A stretch of DNA of 11,430 nt. It comes from Synergistaceae bacterium (GTDB lineage Bacteria > Synergistota > Synergistia > Synergistales > Aminobacteriaceae). The stretch covers positions 1 to 11,430 of the forward strand of contig JAISWV010000212.1 in the NCBI GenBank assembly GCA_031270755.1, written 5' to 3'. The notes below the pieces were generated by a model. The model saw nothing but the letters and a program-made list of their open reading frames with translations, was not told the origin of the DNA and ran no database searches. The position numbers and the translations under genes are program-made. Shown here one piece after another: positions 1 through 7,357 of this stretch (positions are counted from its first letter, which is position 1; each line of letters opens with the position of its first letter).

Positions 1-711
1 GATCTTGTTCAGCGCGTTTTTGATCTCTTCCTTGTCCTGCTGAGAAACCAGGTAGATCATGAAATCGAGAGCGAAATCTTCATTTTCCAAGGCTTCGACG
101 GAGGGATCGGTTTTGATGACGTCTCCAAGCTCCTCCAGCCGGTTGATGACCATGTAAGAGCGGGCCGCTTTCAGGAGACAGCTCTCGCTCAAAATGACCT
201 GAATTCTGAAAACCGTTCGGCCTATGTTGTTGGCTTCCGCGATCCAGTCTTTTTCCTGCTGAGACAAGGAACCCCATGAAGAAATTTTTTGCGCGGCGGC
301 TCCAGGCTGCTCGGGCGCCGAGTCGGCTTCCATGTCTCGTAAAGAAGCCACAAGCTCCGAAACGTCGAGATGGCTGTCGCTTCCTCCGCCTCGAATGGAA
401 TCCACCATAGCCTGCATGGTGTCGAGGGAAGAAAACATGAGGTTCATATCTCCATCGCCAAGATGATGGGTGCCTTTGCGGGCGGCATCCAGACGATCTT
501 CCAAGGCATGTGTCAAACCCGCCATTTTCTCGAAACCCATCGTGGCCGACATCCCTTTCAGGGTATGCGCGGAACGAAAGATCTCGTTGATGACGTCAAG
601 ATTTGTCGAATCTTTTTCCAATGTGAGCAAAAGGTCATCCAGACGCTGTAAATTATCACCCGCTTCGTCCAAAAATGCTCCCAAGTATTGGCTCATATCC
701 ATTTCACTCAT
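1..711 (-). CDS. cheA: Chemotaxis histidine kinase CheA, N-terminal part (cut by window edge)
   Basis: CheA is the cytoplasmic kinase that autophosphorylates in response to chemoreceptors and passes phosphate to CheY and CheB. Reading leftward from the ATG at 709-711 gives 237 codons with no stop. The first about 105 residues form an HPt (P1) domain with the phosphoacceptor motif RSAHTLKGMSAT, placing the phosphorylated His at residue 49. After an acidic linker, residues about 160-237 (FRIQVILSE, then KAARSYMVINRLEELGDVI) match the CheY/CheB-binding P2 domain. The dimerisation, ATPase and CheW-like domains would lie beyond base 1. A start at the fourth codon (MDMSQYLGAFLDEA) would match the N-terminus I recall for Bacillus subtilis CheA, so the true start is 711 or 702. 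The ribosome site is weak (GGGGATGATGG upstream). A 63-base gap separates it from cheB, and I see no convincing terminator or promoter in it. Confidence 0.95.
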   Translation of the reverse strand, partial: MSEMDMSQYLGAFLDEAGDNLQRLDDLLLTLEKDSTNLDVINEIFRSAHTLKGMSATMGFEKMAGLTHALEDRLDAARKGTHHLGDGDMNLMFSSLDTMQAMVDSIRGGGSDSHLDVSELVASLRDMEADSAPEQPGAAAQKISSWGSLSQQEKDWIAEANNIGRTVFRIQVILSESCLLKAARSYMVINRLEELGDVIKTDPSVEALENEDFALDFMIYLVSQQDKEEIKNALNKI

Positions 712-774
712 GGTCCATCATCCCCAAACTCGTGAATTCCAAATCAGATCCCGATGAATATATTTTAGTGTATT

Positions 775-1857
775 TTACCCTTTTATGCTCCTCAAAAGCG
801 CGTCGGGAATTTCGGAAAGAGGAAGAAGTTCATCTACGACTCCCGCCTCTGCAGCGGCTTTGGGCATTCCAAAGACGACGCACGTTTCCTGCGACTCCGC
901 AATAATATAAGCGCCTTTGGCATGAAGCGCAACAGCACCTTCCGCGCCGTCGCGCCCCATTCCCGTCAAAACGATCCCCACGACCTTACCTCCAAATTCG
1001 TCGGCCACGCTCAAAAACATTATATTCGCCGAGGGCTTGACGGACAACACGGGAGGCGCGTCGGACAGGCCGCAATAGGGGATTCCGTTCGGCCGGCGCT
1101 TCACGATCAAATGGCTTCCCCCCGGGGCGAGAACCGCGCGGCCCGCTTTCAACTCCATGCCTTCCTCCCCCTCCGTCACCGAAAGGGCGGAAAGAGAGTC
1201 GAGCCGCTTCGCAAAAGAAGACGTGAAGTCTTTCGGCATGTGTTGGGTGATGACGATGGGAATGGGGAAGTTTACGGGCAGTTTGCTCAGCAATTGCTGC
1301 AGAGCCACGGGGCCGCCCGTGGAGGCCGCAATGGCCACGATTTCCCGCCTGATCCCTTTGGAGTGAGAAGCGCTCCCCCTAGCCTGGGAAGGGGGCGCAA
1401 TCGCCTCCTCGCCTTTTTTCGGCGCCGCCGGCAGCGGCCGTACCCGCGCTCCTTTGGCCATGATCACTTTGGAGATGAGTTCGGCCGCCACTTCTTTGAT
1501 GTCCGTGGAAATGGCGCCCGAAGGTTTTCCGACAAAATCCACGCAGCCTAAAGACAAAGCCTTGAGCGTGGTCTGCGCGTTTTCCTGCGTCAGGCTGCTT
1601 ACCATGATCACGGGAAGGGGAAAGGTCTTCATCAGCTCTTTCAGAACAGCCAGTCCGTCTTTATTGGGCATTTCCACGTCCAGCGTAACTACGTCCGGGG
1701 ACAAGGACCTGGCTTTGGCAAGGCCGTCCACGCCGTCTTTCGCCGTTCCGATCACCTCGATACGGGGGTCCGAGGAAAGGATGTCCCCCAACAACTTCCG
1801 CATCAAAGCGGAATCGTCCACGATGAGTACTCTGACCTGCTTTCCATTCATACACAT
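775..1857 (-). CDS. cheB: Chemotaxis protein-glutamate methylesterase CheB
   Basis: CheB removes methyl groups from chemoreceptor glutamates (and deamidates glutamines), resetting receptor sensitivity; CheA phosphorylation activates it. The 360-residue product, near the usual 350, has an N-terminal receiver domain (residues 1-125) with acidic pair D14-D15, phosphoacceptor D60 in VTLDVEMP, S87 and K111. A Pro/Lys-rich linker (about 138-168) leads to the methylesterase domain (170-358). The catalytic triad is visible: S179 in AASTGGP, H206 in TQHMP and D303 in GMGRDGA. The first ATG overlaps the stop of the PilZ gene by one base (TAATG). However, the GAGGA site at 1860-1864 lies only 2 bases before that ATG and 8 bases before the third codon, an ATG at 1849-1851. 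MNGKQVRVLIVDDS is therefore the more likely N-terminus. All key residues are intact. Confidence 0.97.
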   Translation of the reverse strand: MCMNGKQVRVLIVDDSALMRKLLGDILSSDPRIEVIGTAKDGVDGLAKARSLSPDVVTLDVEMPNKDGLAVLKELMKTFPLPVIMVSSLTQENAQTTLKALSLGCVDFVGKPSGAISTDIKEVAAELISKVIMAKGARVRPLPAAPKKGEEAIAPPSQARGSASHSKGIRREIVAIAASTGGPVALQQLLSKLPVNFPIPIVITQHMPKDFTSSFAKRLDSLSALSVTEGEEGMELKAGRAVLAPGGSHLIVKRRPNGIPYCGLSDAPPVLSVKPSANIMFLSVADEFGGKVVGIVLTGMGRDGAEGAVALHAKGAYIIAESQETCVVFGMPKAAAEAGVVDELLPLSEIPDALLRSIKG

Positions 1858-2558
1858 TATCCTCGCGTCATAAATTCCTGCTGCCGGATATAGCCGCCCA
1901 TCAATTTCTCGATGAAAGAAGTCAGTCCTTCATAAGCCAAACCCGCTTCGACAGTGCTCTCGTTTTTTTTCAGGATCTTGACCATTTTCCCCACCAAGAA
2001 AAAAGCCGTGCCGCCGATGCTCATCGACAAAAGATAACGCCCGCCCTCGACGCAGTAAGGTGCGGAATTTTTCTTGACCGAGAGGCCCACTCCGCCCAAA
2101 CTGATGTCCGACACCCGCGCCGAAAACCATTCTTTCGGAGGCGAAAGCGCCTCCCCGGCGGGCTCGCTTTCGTCGTTTCCGGCTCCCAGGTAAAAGACCT
2201 CCGCGTTGATCGAGCAGGGCACCCGAACGAACATCCTCCGCTGCACCTTCTCCAAAGCAGAGACGAGTTTGACCCACAAAAGAGGTATGGGCACGTTGAT
2301 CGTACTGCGCGCCACCGAAACCGTAGCCTGATAAAAACAGTTGTTCCCCTCTATCTTCATCAAGAGCTCCGTACTTCGGAGAGCCGGCAAAAGAGCGCCC
2401 CGCAGCATAGGATGCGACACTCCCACCAAATGATTTTCCACTTCTTCCAAGCGCGAAGCGTAACCTCCTTTATAAAGACCGGACGATATCACCAACTCTA
2501 TTTTAGCGCCGATCAGCTCCTCGAGTTGTTTTTGTGATTGCTCGAACTCCGTGCTCAT
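1857..2558 (-). CDS. YcgR-like PilZ-domain c-di-GMP receptor (flagellar brake)
   Basis: The 233-residue protein has the two-domain layout of YcgR-type flagellar brakes. An N-terminal beta-rich region (about 15-100, opening with a GAKIELVI strand) precedes a PilZ domain (about 105-228). The PilZ c-di-GMP-binding signatures are both present: RRMFVR at 107-112 (RxxxR class) and DISLGG at 151-156 (D/NxSxxG). Proteins of this family bind c-di-GMP and then contact the flagellar motor or stator to slow or bias rotation; that role here is inferred from family and location. An insert rich in Glu, Gly and Pro at about 127-142 separates the two binding motifs. It starts two bases after the flhG stop (TAAGCATG) with GAGAGG at 2564-2569 as ribosome site, and ends in a one-base overlap with cheB. 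Its place between flhG and cheB ties second-messenger control to the chemotaxis operon. Confidence 0.9.
   Translation of the reverse strand: MSTEFEQSQKQLEELIGAKIELVISSGLYKGGYASRLEEVENHLVGVSHPMLRGALLPALRSTELLMKIEGNNCFYQATVSVARSTINVPIPLLWVKLVSALEKVQRRMFVRVPCSINAEVFYLGAGNDESEPAGEALSPPKEWFSARVSDISLGGVGLSVKKNSAPYCVEGGRYLLSMSIGGTAFFLVGKMVKILKKNESTVEAGLAYEGLTSFIEKLMGGYIRQQEFMTRG
1860..1864 (-). promoter_or_regulatory. Ribosome binding site of cheB (decides start)
   Basis: GAGGA on the minus strand inside the last codons of the PilZ gene. Spacing is 2 bases to the first ATG (1857) and 8 bases to the ATG at 1851, favouring the downstream start. Its place within the upstream coding sequence implies translational coupling. 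Confidence 0.6.
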
Positions 2559-2560
2559 GC

Positions 2561-3484
2561 TTACCTCTCAGCGAAACGGCCCCGAGTCAGCCGGAAGAAA
2601 AAAGCCTTCAAGCCCCTCGAGGGTTTGGAATTCACGGATCTTTCGGCAGGCACTCCGAACAACCCATGAACGAGATTCCTGATACATTCCGCGGCGGGGG
2701 AATCCGGGTAAAGCTGGTAGAACGGTTTCCTGATGCGCACAGCCTGTTCCACAAAGTGGTCTTTGAGAATACAACCCACATAGTTGATTGAAAGATTCAA
2801 AAACTGGCTTGCCGCCATCCGAAGCCTGTTGGCGACCTCGAGCCCTTCCCCTTCGCTGCTTGCCATATTGACGACGAAAGCGATATCCTTTTTGCCTCCG
2901 CCCTCGGTGGACTTCTTCAATACCTTCAACACCCCGTAGGCATCTCGTATGGAGGTGGGCTCCGGGGTCGTGATCAAAACCGCGGTATCGGCCGCCACGG
3001 CAAAGGTCAGCACGCCTCTGTGGATTCCGGCTCCCGTGTCGATGAGGAGAATATCGGCTCGGTCTTCCAAGACGCTCAAGCTCTCGATCAAAGCCACCAA
3101 GCGGGCTTCATCCAAGTCGGCCAACTCTTTGATGCCCGAACCGCCGGGCAATATCCACACGTTGCGCTCCAATTCGATGAGGACTTCGTCCAAAGCCTTG
3201 CTTCCGTCGATGAGGTGGGCCAAATTGTACTTGGCCGTCACGCCGCACAACATATCGATATTGGCCAATCCGAGATCCGCGTCCAAGAGCACGATCTTCT
3301 TCCCCTTTTCTGCCAAAGCGCAGGCCAAATTCACGGACAAGTTGCTTTTTCCCACCCCTCCTTTGCCGCTGAGGATGGTGACCGTTCTCAAATTACCGGT
3401 CCTTCGGCTTTCCTGCCTGTATTGTTCGACAATACGCCTCAGTTCTTTTGCCTGGTCGGAAAGCGCTGCGGCATTTTTGTTCAC
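2561..3484 (-). CDS. flhG: Flagellar number regulator FlhG (MinD/ParA-type ATPase)
   Basis: FlhG (YlxH) is a membrane-cycling ATPase that limits flagellar number and position by stimulating FlhF GTPase activity and interacting with switch proteins. The 307-residue product has the N-terminal activator motif DQAKELR (10-16), which in this family contacts FlhF. It also has a deviant Walker A GKGGVGKS (40-47), switch region LLDADLGLAN (67-76), LLIDTGAG around D149, and a C-terminal amphipathic stretch GLKAFFFRLTRGRF (291-304) that fits a membrane-targeting helix. The start is GTG, sharing GTGA with the flhF stop; AGGAG at 3494-3498 lies 9 bases upstream, and no other start precedes the DQA motif. 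The overlap with flhF suggests coupled synthesis of the two partners. Length and motifs are normal for the family. Confidence 0.95.
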   Translation of the reverse strand: MNKNAAALSDQAKELRRIVEQYRQESRRTGNLRTVTILSGKGGVGKSNLSVNLACALAEKGKKIVLLDADLGLANIDMLCGVTAKYNLAHLIDGSKALDEVLIELERNVWILPGGSGIKELADLDEARLVALIESLSVLEDRADILLIDTGAGIHRGVLTFAVAADTAVLITTPEPTSIRDAYGVLKVLKKSTEGGGKKDIAFVVNMASSEGEGLEVANRLRMAASQFLNLSINYVGCILKDHFVEQAVRIRKPFYQLYPDSPAAECIRNLVHGLFGVPAERSVNSKPSRGLKAFFFRLTRGRFAER

Positions 3485-4947
3485 AATGTATTTCTCCTGC
3501 TCTCGTCACTCACTAAAAGCCCCGCCAAACGCGCACTCGAGGCGACCTCTATATCGTTGGGCACATTTTGCCCCGTGGTAAAAAAGGAAACGGGGCAGCC
3601 AAGGGATTTCAAAACGTTGAAAATGGCCCCATAACTCACCGTTTCATCCAATTTCGTAAAAATCGCATGGGATATGGGCACGACGGACATGCGCTCCACC
3701 ACGTCCAGCATGTCCTTGTACTTCATGTTGGCCGCCAAAACCAAGTGGACGGCGTCGGGTCTAAAGACATTGTAGATCACTTCCAGGGTCTCCAGGCTTT
3801 TCCGGTCCCTTTGACCGCGCCCCGCCGTGTCCAGCAAAATCAAATCGGCATCCGTATGTTCTTCTAAAATATTCGGGAAGTTTTCCACTTCGAATATGAC
3901 CTCGATGGGAACGCCCAATATCTTGGCGTAGGTCCGAAGCTGGTCCACCGCGGCTATTCTATAGGTGTCGCTCGTAAGAAGAAGAACGTTTTTGTGCTCC
4001 CAAAGGGCCTGTATCGCCGCCAATTTCGCTATGGTCGTCGTTTTTCCCACGCCTGTGGGGCCAAGCAGCATGACCTTCCGCCCCCCCAGTACGTTGGACG
4101 ACACATCGGCGGCACAGCGTATTTTCGACTCCAGCCATCTTTCGAAAGGGGCGCTTCCTTTGAGTTCTTGAAACTCTTCTATCAATTTCCGCGCGTAAGC
4201 GGAATCGACTTCCGCCGACAAAAGCCTCTTGTAAAGGTCCTCCATGACGCCGTGCTTTTCGGTGCGCATGGAAATTCCAGGAAGTCCCGCCTCGAAATTT
4301 CTCTCGGCGCTATTCGGGCCCGCCGCGCCGGAGGGGTCCTCTTTCGTCCCTTCCGCTATGCCCTCCAGGTGCTGTAAAATCGTGTCCAGCCTCTTAGACA
4401 GGTTGTTGACTTCTTCCTTGAGCTTCTGAGAATCCACCGCGCCGTTTTCTCCCGGCAGAGACCTCTGCAGGGCGGGGGCGTCACTGCCTATCGAGGCCAA
4501 TCCCGCCGACGAAATATGGACGCTGTCGAATTTTTGCGTGTTTCTATTGCTTGCCGTCAGGTCGACTCCCACCGGAGAATAAATGATCTTCGGCGCGCCG
4601 TCCGAGGCCGCGTTCGCCCTCGGCGGAAGCTCCGCCGCTTCCTGCGCGTCCCCCGCGCCGGCTCGCGTCTCCGCCGCCTGTTTGAACTCCAGAAGCTTCT
4701 GAAACGCAACCAGCCTCTCCTTGGCGGCGACGTCGTCTCTTTCTTTGGGCTTTTCTTCCCTCTGCTCGTTCTGCAAAATACCCGCCGACACCATCAGAAC
4801 ATGACGCTGGAAAAGTCCCATAAAGCCCCCCACACGTACCGTCCGCGTCGAAAGGATGACGGCGTCTTTGCCCAAACGCTCGCTTGCCAGTCTCAATGCT
4901 TCCGCGTCATCTTTGGCTTCGAAGGTAATCTGGTTGAGAACCCGCAT
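3481..4947 (-). CDS. flhF: Flagellar biosynthesis SRP-type GTPase FlhF
   Basis: FlhF is the third SRP-family GTPase (with Ffh and FtsY); it dimerises at the membrane and directs where the flagellar basal body is built. The 488-residue protein begins with the basic B domain (residues about 1-60). A long, poorly conserved linker follows (about 60-235, Ala/Glu/Pro-rich with a likely coiled-coil stretch near 174-196). The N domain spans about 235-285, then the G domain. GTPase motifs are complete: GPTGVGKTTT (296-305), DTYRIAAVDQLRTYA (327-341), DTAGRGQRD (373-381), TKLDE (431-435) and GQNVPNDIE (459-467). The ATG directly abuts the flhA TAG, with a GGTGGAATAG stretch at the end of flhA as the probable ribosome site. 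The stop overlaps flhG. The length is somewhat above the B. subtilis protein, mainly through the linker. Confidence 0.96.
   Translation of the reverse strand: MRVLNQITFEAKDDAEALRLASERLGKDAVILSTRTVRVGGFMGLFQRHVLMVSAGILQNEQREEKPKERDDVAAKERLVAFQKLLEFKQAAETRAGAGDAQEAAELPPRANAASDGAPKIIYSPVGVDLTASNRNTQKFDSVHISSAGLASIGSDAPALQRSLPGENGAVDSQKLKEEVNNLSKRLDTILQHLEGIAEGTKEDPSGAAGPNSAERNFEAGLPGISMRTEKHGVMEDLYKRLLSAEVDSAYARKLIEEFQELKGSAPFERWLESKIRCAADVSSNVLGGRKVMLLGPTGVGKTTTIAKLAAIQALWEHKNVLLLTSDTYRIAAVDQLRTYAKILGVPIEVIFEVENFPNILEEHTDADLILLDTAGRGQRDRKSLETLEVIYNVFRPDAVHLVLAANMKYKDMLDVVERMSVVPISHAIFTKLDETVSYGAIFNVLKSLGCPVSFFTTGQNVPNDIEVASSARLAGLLVSDESRRNTL
3494..3498 (-). promoter_or_regulatory. Ribosome binding site of flhG (supports GTG start)
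   Basis: AGGAG on the minus strand within the end of flhF, 9 bases before the GTG at 3482-3484. It supports this non-ATG start, which overlaps the flhF TGA by three bases. Confidence 0.65.
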
Positions 4948-7092
4948 CTATTCCACCATTCCCACTGTTTTAATTTGAATTCCGTGAGCGATTTCATTAT
5001 AAGATATCACGAAAATATTGGCGATAGACCCCTCGATCAATCGCCGCACCACCAGCCGCACATTGGGGTGCACCAAAAGCACGGGAGCGACGTTTTTTAT
5101 GATCATGTCGTCGGCGGCGCGGGATATGGCGGCTATCATCTTTTGCACCTCGCGGGGGTCCAGGTTCAGCTGCCACCCCCTGGCAAGGTCTCCGTCCATG
5201 GCGGCCATGATCTTCTGCTCCCAGTTCGGCGACAGCGTAGCCACGGTGATGACTCCGTCGGCCCCCTGAATTTTCAAGGAAATCAATCGCGCCAAAGACT
5301 CCCTTGCGCGTTCCGTCAGGAAATCGACGCTGCGCGAGAGTTTCGCGTAATCCGCCAGGGCCTCGAATATCGTCACCAGATCCCGGATGGGCACCTGTTC
5401 CCGGATCAAATTCTGCAAAACCTTTTGTATTTCCCCCAGTGACAGAGAACTCAAAAGCTCCTCGACCACAGCCGGAGCGCTTTCTTTCACCATGTCCGTG
5501 ATTTTTTGGACCTCCTGGCGGGTCAAAAGCTCCGCTCCGTTTTTCTTGATGACCTCCGACAGGTGCGTCGCCAAAACGGACGGAGCGTCTACGACCGTAT
5601 AGCCCATCGCCTCGGCCTTGTCGCGAAGATCGGGGGAAATCCAGAGCGCGGACAGGCCAAAGGCCGGCTCCGTGGTGGGGATGCCCACCAGTTCCTCCTC
5701 CACGGCGCCTGTGTTCATCGCCAGATAGTGGTCGGGCAGAAGCTCTCCCCGCCCGGCTTCCGCCCCCTTGACACGGAGCACGTATTCCGTGGGTTTGATC
5801 TGAATGTTGTCGCGGATACGAATAGGAGGGACGATCAACCCCAGTTCGATGGCCATTTGTTTGCGGATCGTTCCGATGCGCTCCAGCATATCGCCTCCCT
5901 GGGCGGGGTCCACCAGGGGAATGATGGCGTATCCGATCTCCGCCTCCATGGGCTCCACGGCCAAAAGGCGCATAACCTCTTCCGGGGACGCCGGAGCCGG
6001 CGGCGCGGTGTCCGAAGCGCGAGGTCCCCCCGCCGGCGGATGGCTTCCCTGGGGACCAGGGGCCCCTCTGCCCGCGGCCTGTTTCTTCTCGGTCGTCTCG
6101 ATCTCCTGAACCGTGCCCTCCCGAACCACCATATATCCCATCGAGCCCAGCAGCGCCCCTAAAATCATGAACGGAACGGTGGGAAGCCCCGGAATCAGCG
6201 CGAGGGCGAACAAAAGTCCCGCGCCCATGTAAAGAGGGCGGGGATATTTGGTGAACGCCGTGACGATGTCCTGCCCCAGGTCGGAGGTGGCCGCCGCCCG
6301 GGAAACGATGACGCCCGTGGCCGTGGAAAAAAGCAGCGCCGGAACCTGAGACACCAATCCGTCCCCCACAGTCAGAAGGCTGTAGAGCTCCGCCGCCCTT
6401 CCTACCGGCATTCCGCGCTGAAAAACGCCGATACACAGCCCTCCGACGATGTTGATGAAAGTGATCAGAAGCCCGGCCACGGCGTCTCCCTTGACGAACT
6501 TGGACGCGCCGTCCATGGCGCCGTAAAAATCGGCCTCCCTTTGGATATCCCTGCGGCGTTCCTTGGCTTCGTTCTCGTCGCTGAGGCCGGAGTTCAGGTC
6601 GGCGTCGATGGCCATCTGCTTGCCGGGCATGGCGTCCAAGGTGAAACGCGCGGCGACCTCGGCCACGCGCTCCGCGCCTCTCGTGATGACCACCATCTGG
6701 ATGACCACCAAAATCAGAAAGATGACGGCGCCTACCACGTAGTTGCCCCCCACGACGAAGGTCCCGAAAGCCGTGATGATGCTTCCCGCGTTTCCCTGCA
6801 AAAGAATTTGGCGCGTCGTGGATACGTTCAGCGCAATGCGGAAAAGCGTGACGACAAGCAGCAAAGTAGGGAAAACCGAAAGTTCGAGAGCGCGTTTGAC
6901 GTAAAAAGTGACCAGGAGGACCACGACACCCATGGTGATGTTGCAGGCCAACAAGATATCTATGAGCCACGTCGGCAGTGGAATGACCATCATGACGACA
7001 ACGAGAACCATCAAAAGCGCTACGCCGATATCCGAGTAGTAGAGTATCTTTTTCAGCACGGACATTTGTGAACGCGCGACAACAGACGCCAA
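4948..7092 (-). CDS. flhA: Flagellar type III export gate protein FlhA
   Basis: FlhA is the large membrane subunit of the flagellar protein export gate; its cytoplasmic ring docks chaperone-substrate complexes and couples export to ion flow. The 714-residue product has hydrophobic segments at about 22-38, 42-63, 71-89, 107-135, 204-223, 241-264, 287-303 and 305-323. These fit the family's membrane domain. The FHIPEP-family signature lies at about 137-170 (ITRGAERVAEVAARFTLDAM, then AIDADLNSGL, containing the conserved Asp pair). A Pro/Gly-rich linker (338-370) leads to the cytoplasmic domain (about 372-714). The start is TTG: AAGGAGG at 7101-7107 is 8 bases upstream, while the first in-frame ATG (codon 10, at 7063-7065) has no ribosome site. 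It is the first gene of the leftward operon; flhB is not found immediately upstream. Confidence 0.97.
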   Translation of the reverse strand: MASVVARSQMSVLKKILYYSDIGVALLMVLVVVMMVIPLPTWLIDILLACNITMGVVVLLVTFYVKRALELSVFPTLLLVVTLFRIALNVSTTRQILLQGNAGSIITAFGTFVVGGNYVVGAVIFLILVVIQMVVITRGAERVAEVAARFTLDAMPGKQMAIDADLNSGLSDENEAKERRRDIQREADFYGAMDGASKFVKGDAVAGLLITFINIVGGLCIGVFQRGMPVGRAAELYSLLTVGDGLVSQVPALLFSTATGVIVSRAAATSDLGQDIVTAFTKYPRPLYMGAGLLFALALIPGLPTVPFMILGALLGSMGYMVVREGTVQEIETTEKKQAAGRGAPGPQGSHPPAGGPRASDTAPPAPASPEEVMRLLAVEPMEAEIGYAIIPLVDPAQGGDMLERIGTIRKQMAIELGLIVPPIRIRDNIQIKPTEYVLRVKGAEAGRGELLPDHYLAMNTGAVEEELVGIPTTEPAFGLSALWISPDLRDKAEAMGYTVVDAPSVLATHLSEVIKKNGAELLTRQEVQKITDMVKESAPAVVEELLSSLSLGEIQKVLQNLIREQVPIRDLVTIFEALADYAKLSRSVDFLTERARESLARLISLKIQGADGVITVATLSPNWEQKIMAAMDGDLARGWQLNLDPREVQKMIAAISRAADDMIIKNVAPVLLVHPNVRLVVRRLIEGSIANIFVISYNEIAHGIQIKTVGMVE

Positions 7093-7100
7093 CCTTCCAT

Positions 7101-7107
7101 CCTCCTT
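7101..7107 (-). promoter_or_regulatory. Ribosome binding site of flhA (decides TTG start)
   Basis: AAGGAGG on the minus strand, a near-perfect Shine-Dalgarno, 8 bases before TTG at 7090-7092. The nearest in-frame ATG is 35 bases away, so the TTG is strongly favoured. Confidence 0.8.
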
Positions 7108-7131
7108 TCAAATTCTCCGAAATGCGCTCTT

Positions 7132-7137
7132 ATTGTA
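7132..7137 (-). promoter_or_regulatory. Candidate -10 element of the flhA operon
   Basis: TACAAT on the minus strand differs from TATAAT at one position and would start a transcript near 7125, giving a leader of about 33 bases to the TTG start. No good -35 hexamer sits 16-18 bases upstream; TTTACC is present but too far away (22-base spacer). I looked for a flagellar sigma-28 type promoter (TAAA-N15-GCCGATAA) in this region and saw none convincing. Confidence 0.3.
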
Positions 7138-7226
7138 CACGAAAGAGACTGAAAATACGGTAAAAAACAAAATAGCGCATATCCCGTCTCTTAAAATTTT
7201 GAGGGCTGTTTTTTTTAATGCAATCG

Positions 7227-7255
7227 GGCAAGTTTCTTAAATTTCCGCTTTTTTT
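7227..7255 (+). terminator. Possible hairpin plus T tract in the helicase leader
   Basis: On the plus strand, GG(C)AAGTTT and AAATTTCC can pair around a CTT loop (one G-U pair, one bulged base), followed by GC and seven T. This has the outline of an intrinsic terminator but the stem is weak and AT-rich. No plus-strand gene lies upstream, so it could only act on a transcript started within the intergenic region, or be chance in AT-rich DNA. Confidence 0.18.
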
Positions 7256-7291
7256 GTTATAAACTTTGTCAGGACGATAAAGACTTTGAAA

Positions 7292-7321
7292 AAAAAAGTA
7301 AATTTGGAAAAAGTAAATTTG
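7292..7321. repeat. Near-tandem 15-base direct repeat
   Basis: Two adjacent 15-base units at 7292-7306 and 7307-7321 share AAAAAGTAAATTTG exactly and differ only in their first base (A or G). A third, degenerate copy (11 of 15 bases by eye, GAAAACGTGACGTTG) begins at 7321. The repeats lie 70-100 bases before the helicase start and about 200 bases upstream of flhA. They could be regulator sites or simple slippage. Confidence 0.6.
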
Positions 7322-7336
7322 AAAACGTGACGTTGA

Positions 7337-7357
7337 AAATGCTAAATATAGCAATTT
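7337..7357. repeat. Imperfect palindrome upstream of the helicase gene
   Basis: AAATGCTA and TAGC(A)ATTT form inverted arms around AATA, with one extra A in the right arm. Just before it, AACGTGACGTT (7324-7334) is a perfect 5-base inverted repeat around a single G. Either might be an operator for the rightward gene 37-57 bases downstream; there is no evidence of a specific binding protein. Confidence 0.35.

Noticed and set aside
712..774. A terminator or promoter between cheB and cheA
   Set aside because: The 63 bases contain only a GAATTC palindrome and short 3-base arms; there is no stem with a T tract and no paired -35/-10.
922..1551. A 209-codon plus-strand open frame opposite cheB
   Set aside because: It mirrors cheB codons, is rich in Arg and His, and has no recognisable protein features.
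7053..7100. A 15-codon leader-like frame (ATG at 7098-7100, minus strand) overlapping the flhA start
   Set aside because: Its ATG touches the Shine-Dalgarno directly with no spacing, so initiation there is unlikely, and it has no regulatory codon run.
4997..7111. A 704-codon open frame on the minus strand overlapping flhA in another frame
   Set aside because: Its composition (rich in Arg, Gly, His) is typical of a shifted reading of a G+C-biased gene, it has no recognisable domain, and flhA in the main frame has unmistakable motifs throughout.
7130..7354. A 74-codon minus-strand open frame in the intergenic region
   Set aside because: It is low-complexity (Phe/Tyr/Lys/Asn from AT-rich DNA), shows no domain, and would place its end over the flhA promoter candidate.
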